64,000 nt of DNA from Asterella californica (Eukaryota > Streptophyta > Marchantiopsida > Marchantiales > Aytoniaceae), in the NCBI GenBank assembly GCA_036924285.1, contig JAYKYS010000006.1:22976001-23040000 (forward strand), read 5' to 3'. Both the position numbers and the translations under genes were made by a program. Positions 55,241-64,000 of the stretch are shown in pieces. Below the pieces are notes generated by a model. The model did not search any database. It was not told the origin of the DNA and saw only the letters and a list, made by a program, of their open reading frames with translations. The first letter of the stretch is position 1. Each line of letters opens with the position of its first letter.

Positions 55241-55377
55241 GAGAAAGAAAATGCTTAGTTATCAAGGAAGTCGGAGAGAAATCTACGAGATACTAGTCGC
55301 TCTACTGTGCATCGATCGCTAACCACAGCCAGAAGGTACGCCCTTGCTCAAAGGAAAGGCTCTCGCTACGACATATT

Positions 55378-55397
55378 TGGTGCTTCTACTGAGAGCA
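55378..55397 (+). other. Primer binding site candidate, element A
   Basis: TGGTGCTTCTACTGAGAGCA begins 4 nt after the LTR. It differs from the B/I site; tRNA not assigned. Confidence 0.5.
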
Positions 55398-55441
55398 CGC
55401 TTTGAGGTGGTTGAGTGAGTTGTTGTCGAGGAGCGTCAAGT

Positions 55442-57757
55442 ATGAATCTTCCCGAAGCAATGGGGACGAGTGGAGGAGGAGCGGACGATCTGCTTCGAGC
55501 ATTGACGATGTTGTTGAGACAACAACAAGGAGGCGATGTTGGGGAGCTGAAGTCTACAAGAGCTCTACAAGCGGTGGTGAAGAAGTTGGGGAGGTTCGAT
55601 GGAAGGAACATCACGAAGTATGTTCGGGAGTATATTTGTGAGATGGAGGTAAATCGTGTGCCTGAGACAGAGATGATTTCTAGTTTTGAGTTGGCTGTGA
55701 TACATGAGATCCGTAGTCAAGTGACAAAGCTGAAGGATGCACGTACGAGTTCTTGGGAGGAGTATGAGCAGAGGTTGAAGAGTGAATTTCTTGATGATGA
55801 TGCGGATAGAGTAACCAAGAGAACGTTCTTGGAGTGGATAGAGCAGCGTCCGGGGAATGAGATGACACCAAATGAGTTGCTACGTGAGTTTGAGAAACGG
55901 TTCTGTCAATTGTCTCCATCTGAGAGGACGGCGCTTGACTTAAGGAAGACAGAATTTTTTCTAGAAGCTGCTGATGAAAATCTAGAGGACAAGCTTTTCT
56001 TGATGCTAGTAGACAAGGGAGGAGAAGGAGGAGTGAGCACAGACTGGAGAAAGGTAGAGGAAGCTGTTACTATTCTCACGAAGCAGAAACGTGGAAGAGG
56101 TAGAGCTGCAACCTTGAGGTCTGATGTCTCTTTAGCTCCATTGCCTAAGCCTGCCAATAGCAAGATTGAAGATTCTGCAATCGATGAGTTGGTTAAGGGT
56201 CTGAGAGAGTTAAGGATAGAGATGACAGAGCTAAAGCATAGTCGGAGTCTTGGTGATACCAATGCATCTTCAACTACCAAAAATTTTGTTAGAAGATGTA
56301 TCTGGTGTGACAGTACTGAACACCAACGTCGAGATTGTGAGGAGTTTTCCGAGGCTCTCAAAACCAGAGTTGTGAATTTTAGAGATGGAAAGATTCATCT
56401 CGCCCAAACTGGTGCGCCGTTGGGTACCAACTTGGTAAGGGAGGAATGAAGAGTTTGGTGAGAGGTCAGGTTGGTATAGCTACGGCGATACGCACGATAG
56501 AGCCAGAAACATTTGCGATTGAAGTAGATGTACCAGTTGTAGCAGCTGTTAAGAGCGATGTAGTTGAAGTTCCACGAGAAGTAATGTTACGAGGTGCGGA
56601 GGCAATTCGTCGCATTACTGGATGGGATGATCCTGTAGAGGCAGGGTGTGTCAAAGCTTACCTGGTACAAGAGAAGCATGTAAGCTGACAGGATGCGATT
56701 GTGGAAGAGAAAAGGAGACGTGATGATGATGTTGTTGATCCGGAGGAGGCTACAAGGAAAACCAGAGCCACTAAGAGGAGAGGGCAACAAGAGGCATCAC
56801 CTTCCGATATTCCTTCGACGTCTCAAGGGGCATCTACATCTGAACCTATGGTTGATGTTCCTATTCATGACACGGAGATGAGAGAGAAAGGCAAAGGAGC
56901 GTCTTCAAAGGGCAAAGGTAAAGCACCGACCTACAGACTACAGTCAGATATCGAGACCAGCACCAACTTGAAGGAGATTCTTGAAGAGAGAATTTTGGAT
57001 GCAAAGATAGAATTTTCCTTGCGAGAGGCCTTGGGAATAGCTAAACGTGATTTTCATGAGTTGATCATAGATGTGATCAAGAGAAAGAGGCAGATGACTG
57101 CGGATATAGTGATAGTGAAAGCATTGGATACTGACATCACTGGGGAAGAAGATGAAGAGTTAGGTCGCGTATTTGCCCAAAAGCATGTACTACAGGCGTC
57201 GAAAGGAAGAGAGGCAAGAGTTTCAGACTGCGCTGCAGAACATGGCGACGAGAAGCAGCATGAGAGTCACTATTCTCGAGCATATTGGGCTCGTGCAACT
57301 ACAGAGACAAGGGTCCGACTAGGTAACTTGTCGGAGGCTATAGTGGCATTGGTGGATCACGGTTCGGAGATTAATATGATGTCCAAAAACGTTTACGAGA
57401 AAGAGAAGTGGCCAATCGACACAGGACATGGATGGGTTCTTCGTGCTGCTAACAACCAAAGAGGTGAACTTTTTGGTGCTTGTCCAGCTGTCAAGACTCG
57501 AATAGGAGATGTAGAGATAGAACAAAACTTTTTTGTTCAGAGTGTAGCTGCCTATCCTGTGATCCTTGGTCAACCGTACATTACTGCGTCTAGGATGGAG
57601 ACGAAAGTAATGGACGATGGGTCTCATTATGCTCGTATCAGAAGTCAAGATGGTACAAGGGCGGTACAGTTTCTTATTGTACGTACGGGTCATGAAAGGA
57701 ACAGAGAGAAGCTGAGGGACAGTCCCTTAAGGACTGACAAAGAGTTTTCGGATTTTT
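55442..57757 (+). pseudogene. Element A gag and protease
   Basis: ATG at 55442 (MNLPEAMGTSGGG). Capsid-like part with ITKYVREYICEMEVNRVPE, then knuckle CIWCDSTEHQRRDC near 56298-56340. One base is lost near 56432, TGA at 56686-56688, then an open frame with the charged linker, YRLQSDIETSTNLK, LREALGIAKRDFHELIIDVIKRKR, protease AIVALVDHGSEINMMS and VILGQPYITASRMET. A frame change near 57756 leads into pol. Gag would coat RNA; the protease would process it. Same architecture as B and I. Confidence 0.92.
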
Positions 57758-57765
57758 AGTTAGCA

Positions 57766-60700
57766 CTCCTGTAGAGCGGGAGTATGGGAGTGTTGATAGG
57801 AGAAAGAGCCTTCCGCTAGCGTCAGAAGATGAAGGAGAGATGTTTAAATGTAGATTTGCTCAGTTTTCTAAAACATGTGTAAATAGATTTCGAGTGGTAG
57901 AAGAGATGGATAGTGTACAAAGACGATGTGTGAAGAAGCAGGAAGATCTCTTCAAAACTCAAGGAGTTTTGTTAGATCAAGAGTTCATTAACGGGGTGTA
58001 CGAAGAAGAGGGCTTTGAAAATACTCTTGAGGAGGTTTTGTCGTTTATAAGCACCGATTCTTTGGTTAATGGATTAGTCGCGATCCGTTCACGCGAGTTA
58101 TATGAGGAGATTACAAGATTCGTCGAGGATGGCTACAAGGTTCAGCTTCAGATGAAAGGAGAGCATGAGTTGGAGTTAGAAAGGAGTACAGTCATGAAAC
58201 ATCAAGAAGCGCAGGTTCATACAAAATACAAGACTGTGGCGCGTAAAGTGAAGCCGGTGGCTACTCAACTACCTGAAGACTCTAACAAGCAAGTGGAACG
58301 AGCATCGACTGAACCAGTTCTGCGGGATTCACAGAGAGTAGGGCACAGGTTCACAGAAGAGACACTCAACCGACTGCAGATTGGAGGGGGTGAGTTTCTT
58401 ACTGAGGAAGAGAGAAAGCATTTTCATGAGATGTTGAGAAGGCATGGAAAGGCTTTTGCTTTCAATGCAGAAGAGATTGGATGTGTAGATACGAGTGTTG
58501 TAGCACCCATGGTGATCTTCACAGTACCACATGTGCCTTGGGACTTGAAGCCTATACCAATACCACGAGCTATGTTGCCAAGGCTTATTGAGTTGTTGAA
58601 GGAGAAGATACGCATGGGTATTTTAGAGCCATCTATGGGACCTTACTCGAGTCGGTGGTTTACCGTACCCAAGAAGTCAGGGGCTCTTAGGTTCATCCAA
58701 GACATGCAACACGCTAACAAGGTGACTATCCGGAACATGGGATCAGGACCCATAGTAGATGAGGTTGCATAAGCTTTTGCTGGACGTGCTATCTACTCTA
58801 TTGGAGATTTATACTCTGGGTATGATCAGTTCTAGTTGGCGGTAGAGAGAAGAGATCTCACAACTATGCGTACTCCACTTGGGCTTGTAAGGATGTGCAC
58901 ATTATCACAAGGAGCGACAAACTCCGTTGCTCATGTGCAGAATGCAATGAATAAGATTTTGCGAGAATTCATTCCGGAGAAGACCATACCTTTCATAGAT
59001 GATATTCCTATGAAAGGATGTGCAGTCGAAGACAAGGATGAAAAGCTTACTGGGAATGGATGTCGAAGATTTGTGGTTGATCATATTCACGATGTGGAGA
59101 TGATCTTAACAAGGCTTGAGGAGATAAATCTCACTCTTTCAGCGGAGAAATCGAGCTTTGGAGTTCTAGAGATTGTTGTGGTTGGTCATCTTTGTGGGGC
59201 ATTTGGTCGACGTCCGAACCCATCAAAGGTTGATGCCATTGGGAGGATGAAAGATTGTGCCAACACCATAGAGGTTAGGAGATTCTTGGGAGCTTGTTTG
59301 TTCTATCGAGTGTGGATTCCTCATTTTGGTCACATGTCTGAACCGTTGTATGAGTTGCTGAGGAAGCGAAGAAGGTTCACTTGGGGTGAGGAGCAGAGGG
59401 TCGCTATGGTGCGACTAAAAGAAGCATTGAAATCACCACCAGTTCTACGACAGTTGAGCTATGATTGTGGTAGACCCATAGTCGTTACTGTTGATACTAG
59501 TCCTATCGCTATAGGTTGGGCAATAAGGCAGGATGATGGTGAGGAAAAGAGGTTTGCAACAAGATTTGGTGCTCGCATACTTACAGATCGACAAAGGAGA
59601 TACCCTCAAGTCAAACGAGAGCTCTGAGACGTTGTAACTGCAATGAAAGCTGAGAAGGAGTATCTCATTGGAGCACATGTACTACTTGAAATTGATTGCT
59701 TACCTTTGTTGGGAATGATAGCAAACTGCACAACGCCTGATATTGCTATGTTACGTTGGATAGCTTACATTAGGTCGTTGAACCCAGAGTTGAGACACAT
59801 AGCAGGGAAGATGAACTCGATGGCAGACATGTTGTCTAGAGCTAGGTACTCTCAGGAAGAAGATATGGAGGCGGAAGATATGGATGAAGATGATGCAGAG
59901 GAGGGGCAAGTTCTACAACTATCAAGCGAGGATCGGAGTCGCTTGGATGGTGTTTTTCCTTTCAAGGAAGAACTCTATTGTGGAAGGCTCAAAGAAATCG
60001 GACGCTATCTAAGCACTCTTCAGAAGTATGAAGAATGGACGGAGAAAGTCTTCAAGGAGATACGACATCAGGCCTATGGCTATCTATTACGAGATGGATA
60101 TCTGTGAAAGAGGCCAAAGAGGAGAGATGTAGTACCCTTGAGAGTAGTGGATGATGCAGAGACCAAGAAACAAGTACTCGAACAATTTCATGATACCTTA
60201 TGGGCAAGACATCGAGGTACATGGGTGACCTTTACCAAGATCAAGGAGAGGTATTGGTGGAAAGGATTGTATCGAGATGTAGAAAGGTTTGTTGGGTCAT
60301 GCATTGAATGTCAATTCCAATCCAAGATTCAGTATAGGGATGGATTGAGACCCACATATCCCTTGTCCATTCATTTCCAATGGGTTTTGGATTTGGTTGC
60401 CATGCCACCAGGAATTTGGGACATGCGTCATTTAGTTTTGGCTCGAGAAGAGTTATCTAACTTTGTAGAAGGGAGGGCTCTACGCACCAAAGCTACTGAG
60501 CCTGTCTTTCGATTCATATTAGAATATATCGTTTCTAGATATGGAAGCGTGGGGAGAATCCGTGCAGATAGAGGAGAGTTGAATGCAGATGAAGCATTCA
60601 ACTCTCCTCAACAGCACGTGTCGATTCAACAGCACGTGAGTTCTTCAACAGATATGGAATACGATTGAAGTTGACCACTTCGATGAACCCAGAAACGAAT

Positions 60701-61408
60701 AGGAAAAGTGAACGAGGGCACCCACCAATCATCCAAGCATTGGTGAAAGCGTGCAAGGGCCGTCATGGGGACTGGCCTAGACTTCTTCCTTTTGCGTTGT
60801 GGGCTGATAGAACTACTCATAGTACTGTCACTGGTTACATGCCTACAGAATTGATGACCGGTCAAAAACCTATCATGCCAGCGGAAGGAGACGTTCCTAC
60901 TTGGGTATGTCTACATTGGGAGGATGGTTCTGATAGGAAAGGACTATTGGCACTACGAATTCAGCAGCTTGAGCGACGTGAGGAGGACCTTGAAGAAGCA
61001 TTGGTCAAACTCAAGGAGGCGAGGTTGAAGAACAAGGAGCGGTTCGACAAGACACATCGACTGCGAAAGAAGCCGATCCGAGAAGGTGATTGGGTCATAG
61101 TATACGACAACAGTTTGGATAACCAACACAGCACTATCAGGAAGTTTGCACGACGTTGGTTTGGTCCTTATGTTGTTGTTGTCGTTCACGACAACGCCAC
61201 ATATGGTTTGCGAGAATTGGATGGTACACTCTTGAAGTTACCCATTGCTGGTAAAAGGGTCAAGGTTTTCCGAAGACGTGAAGGATTTCTTGATTTCGAT
61301 GAACTTCTCGAGTCTGATTCTCATCTTTCCAGACCTTATGCGAGAGAAGATGATGATGAACCTGACAATTTAGAGCACGATGAAGGATACGATGATGACT
61401 ATGGATAA
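57766..61408 (+). pseudogene. Element A pol: RT, RNase H, integrase with acidic tail
   Basis: Linker (57766-58250), then RT: PYSSRWFTVPKKSGALRFIQD, stops TAA 58770-58772 and TAG 58833-58835 on either side of SGYDQF, CTLSQGATNS, catalytic FIDDIPMKGC. RNase H: VTVDTSPIAIGWAIRQ, KREL then TGA 59625-59627, EIDCLPLLG. TGA at 60105-60107 lies in the linker to integrase. Integrase: HDTLWARHRG, CIEC, WVLDLVAMP, IRADRGELN, then a templated insertion (60594-60631) that shifts the frame, then NPETNRKSERGHPP in the open frame 60665-61408. It ends WFGPYVVVVVHDNATYGLREL and an acidic tail. No chromodomain or PHD finger. Confidence 0.93.
60571..60638. repeat. Inverted and direct repeat insertion in A integrase
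   Basis: GAGGAGAGTTGAATGC (60571-60586), 7-nt loop, GCATTCAACTCTCCTC (60594-60609), immediately followed by TCAACAGCACGTG twice (60608-60620, 60626-60638). The segment splits the ADRGEL...EFF region. Confidence 0.95.
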
Positions 61409-61415
61409 CAAGTTG

Positions 61416-61453
61416 GCACATACCGGAGGATGTGCAGGTTTGGAGGGGGTGAA
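61416..61453 (+). promoter_or_regulatory. Pre-PPT hairpin and polypurine tract, element A
   Basis: GCACAT-accggagg-ATGTGC (61416-61435), then GGTTTGGAGGGGGTGAA directly before the 3' LTR. Confidence 0.75.
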
Positions 61454-62934
61454 TGTCCTGTTGTGGGGCCAGTTAGTATGTAAATTACGCGTATAAGTGC
61501 GCTTTGCACACAATTGTAGAAGTTGTGGTGTAATGGGTTCTAAAACATTGCTCTTATGAGCTTAGAATGCTCTATTATCTGCTGGGGGTCTCCATGGGGC
61601 AGAAAAGGACAAGGTTGAGTCCTTTAACTTCCCATTGGTCCACCCAAAAGTGAAGATAACTTGTCATCTACCAAAGTGTGCGCTCTGGGAGGTTCGGGGC
61701 ACTTTGACGAGATCAGAGGGCAATTTGGAGATCAGAGGGCATAGGCGGAGAGCTCTCAACGGGAGGAGCAATCTGACCACAAATTTCACTCGATTTGGAG
61801 GTCTAGGGCATACGTTATGACGATTTGAAGTTCATAGAGTGATGAGAGTACATAGCTTTTTCTTCCGATTGTAAGATTAAGAAATTTGAGTGATTGAGCC
61901 GTCAGATTGAGACCAGATTTCATGAGCTTGTAGTCTGTCAGTTGCTGGAGCTCTGACCCCAAATTTCACCACCGGATGTTATGCGGATTGAGCGCAATGG
62001 CGATTTGAAGGCGACGGGGTGCAGAAAGCTTTCAATCTGGAGCAGCAAGTTTGCTGATTTTTGGAGGATGATCCGCACGGTCAAATCGGCTCAAATTTCC
62101 TGAGTAGTGAGTTTACCTTCTGAATTGATAGCACAGGAAGTTTGAGTGGAAGTGGACGATTCATTTAGGCGAAGAAACTTCTGTCCTGAATCTGAGATTG
62201 GAAGTGCGTGTTAGTTTCTGTAAATTTGTGTTAATTGTGGGAGGAGATCTAGCCGTCAGATCTTCCTGAAATTTGACCTCTAAGTAGAGATTCTTGTATC
62301 CTACCTACGTGGCAAGTTTGAGAGGAGAATGAGCTTTAGATCTGTGCCTATCATGTGTGAAAGTTCGCTGTTTTTCTGTCGAGTTGTATCGGCAACGGTA
62401 TCTAGTCGAGGTCCCGAGTCTTGTTAGCGGCAGCTGACAGAAAAGTATCCAGTGTGACGTTTGTATTGCTTTGGGAGTATTCTAGGCGTAGATAAGACTT
62501 CAGCGACCTACGTTGTAACCACGTCATGTGGTTGTCAGGTTCGCACTCAACGTGGCAAAGTGCGATCCTTGATCTGTAAAGTCGACTACCTGTCTAGCCT
62601 AGTCTCTTGTATTGGGACACGTTTCGGTGCATGCATTTGAACCTTTCACCCAGTCGACCTACACGTGGATGAGTATGACGGCATCAAACATGCGATGTGC
62701 ATGTGTGCCACCTCATCAGCTCGTGTGGCTTGGGTTGCTCGGTTAGGGAGCTTGCACCTATCCTTGTTTTGTGTTCAAAACTTTTAAGCAAAGGGGAGTG
62801 ACCTGTGTGGGGGACATTCGACCTTGAGAAATTCAAGAGATTGTTCGTGGAGAGATCGTGGTGATCCTATGAGATTGTATCGGAGTTTTATGGATCGAGA
62901 TACCTTTGTAGTTGTAGTGCACATGTTGTGAGAG

Positions 62935-63150
62935 ATGGACGAAGGACTCTACTTACCGCCCAGATTTCCTTTTTGAAACCCTTTCCAGATTAAACTGATG
63001 TACATGAAACGAGTTCATTTTCAACAGTTTCTGATAGGATCCTTCGGGCATAACTTTACCACGCAAGTCATGCTCTCGCCTGTCCCTGTGATCTTATCTG
63101 TTGTCACTTACGGCCAAGAATGGGATCTCACCGTCTTTATCCTCATCTAA
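62935..63150 (+). pseudogene. LTR ORF1, element A 3' LTR (one stop)
   Basis: Same frame as 54815-55030 with CGA to TGA at codon 14; otherwise open. Confidence 0.7.
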
Positions 63151-63156
63151 CGAAGG

Positions 63157-63360
63157 ATGGATCTAAATCAGCTCCCTCCTGTAAACTTTAACACCGAGTG
63201 CGAGATAAGATACATCTGTCGACCCAAAGCCATGTACGAAGCCCTAGTAGTGAGAAATTTCGGAGAGGAATACTACCGAGAGATCATGTCATCGCATATC
63301 TCGTTTGTCGTGCCCATGATCATCCAACGTTTTCGTGTAGTTATCTTGACCCTATACTGA
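63157..63360 (+). CDS. LTR ORF2, element A 3' LTR, intact
   Basis: 67 codons, one amino-acid difference (V for I) from the 5' LTR copy and no stop. Confidence 0.75.
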   Translation: MDLNQLPPVNFNTECEIRYICRPKAMYEALVVRNFGEEYYREIMSSHISFVVPMIIQRFRVVILTLY

Positions 63361-63497
63361 GAGAAAGAAAGTGCTTAGTTATCAAGGAAGTCAGAGAGAA
63401 ATCTACGAGATACTAGTCGCTCTGCTGTGCATCGATCGCTAACCACAGCCAGAAGGTACGCCCTTGCTCAAAGGAAAGGCTCTCGCTACGACACCGT

Positions 63498-64000
63498 GGT
63501 GCATATCACTGTAATAAGCATAAATGAAAAACTGTATCTCATGTGAGATGGAAGTTCGAGCTGATATGCAACTGCTCCTACTCGACTAACAACAGAAAAA
63601 GATCCGATGATATGAAGGTTGAATTAACGATTGCCGGTCAACGTAATGTGGTTGTAGATAATCATACTTGATCACCAATCGTGAACTCTTTATGTTGACG
63701 GTGTTCATTGACATATTACTTTTGTCGATTCTGAGCAACTTACAATTTCACCTTGGCTTTTTCCACTCCAAATTCAATGACAACATCCACTTTTGTATTG
63801 ATTGACAATGATAGACCTAGTCGTGTCAACCTTGCCCGTACGAGAGGGTGTTCTTCGTACAGGAGATAAAAGAGATTTCTTTTTTTTCACGAGTAAACGC
63901 ATTGAGTGAGTTGTTGTAGACAAATTTCTACCAAAGGAAGTAAGGTGTCTCACTTCTCCGGCTCCTCTAGAGTAAAGACTCGTAACATGTCCTCGATTGT
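63498..64000 (-). pseudogene. Element N integrase C-terminal part (chromovirus)
   Basis: The minus strand reads LRVFTLEEPEK-stop-DTLLPLVEICLQQLTQ, then DVVIEFGVEKAKVKL-stop-VAQNRQK and HRQHKEFTIGDQV, the C-terminal region of a chromovirus integrase. Many stops and frame shifts (near 63955, 63895, 63740, 63650). It continues into the chromodomain at 53328 once element A is discounted. The catalytic core lies beyond the window edge. Confidence 0.82.

Larger units (their letters stand above)
53333..55373 (+). mobile_element. Element A 5' LTR
   Basis: 2041 bp, TGTCCTGTTGTGGGG...CTACGACA. It carries LTR ORF1 and ORF2 near its 3' end, both intact in this copy. Confidence 0.96.
53333..63493 (+). 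mobile_element. Element A, complete Ty3/gypsy-like retrotransposon
   Basis: 10.2 kb, the largest complete element. LTRs 53333-55373 and 61454-63493 differ by roughly 1-2% by eye, the most similar pair here, so probably the youngest insertion. Target duplication CCGT at 53329-53332 and 63494-63497. It splits element N between integrase and chromodomain. Confidence 0.96.
61454..63493 (+). mobile_element. Element A 3' LTR
   Basis: 2040 bp, partner of 53333-55373, followed by CCGT at 63494-63497. Most differences from the 5' copy are transitions. Confidence 0.96.

Noticed and set aside
55122..55400. tRNA or rRNA genes
   Set aside because: I looked for cloverleaf-like and rRNA core sequences across the window and found none I could support.

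Overview
This window looks like nuclear heterochromatin from a plant-lineage eukaryote. It consists almost entirely of nested, decayed Ty3/gypsy-type LTR retrotransposons. I see no ordinary host gene I can name, no rRNA or tRNA gene, no CRISPR array and no bacterial-style operon. Pol families of plant type, a chromodomain integrase and CCAAT/G-box LTR promoters suggest a streptophyte, perhaps a charophyte alga or seedless land plant. That placement is a guess from memory of families, not a search result.

Layout (letters are my own labels). Element F (+): RT-RNase H 1-1366, interrupted by solo LTR H1 (1371-3228), then integrase ending in a PHD finger (3233-4514) and an LTR (4579-5202). LTR E (-) runs in pieces from 5203 to 25067. 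It is interrupted by solo LTR D (6146-7462) and by element C (-, 7532-25020), and C is itself interrupted by element B (+, 10711-19456). Element K (+, 25068-33200) contains a solo LTR of family A (28314-30338). Element L (+, about 34321 onward) ends in LTR J, into which element I (-, 36970-48876) has inserted; I carries a second H copy (38792-40812). After that come LTR E', small fragments, an unidentified coiled-coil ORF, an integrase relic O, and chromovirus N (-). N is split by complete element A (+, 53333-63493) into its chromodomain (53077-53328) and integrase (63498-64000). The deepest nesting is K > E > C > B.

A, B, I, K and L form one clade. Gag has a CX2CX4HX4C knuckle, the protease has a D-H-G-S active site, the RT has an F-[LI]-D-D box, the integrase has an ADRGEL / NPEGN..SERGH signature and an acidic tail, and a hairpin precedes the polypurine tract. 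Every copy has stops or frameshifts, so all are inactive relics.

Strongest findings: (1) the LTRs of A and I, otherwise unalike, each encode the same tandem pair of small proteins. The two ORFs are in one frame, separated by a stop plus exactly 6 nt, and they differ mostly at synonymous sites. A single-module relative sits in the leader of unrelated element C. (2) All seven complete insertions of TGTCG/CGACA-type LTRs have 4-bp target duplications with CG in the middle (mostly ACGG/CCGT). (3) A pre-PPT hairpin shows compensatory base changes. (4) A PHD finger occupies the place of a chromodomain in F. (5) Short inverted templated insertions break two integrase genes.
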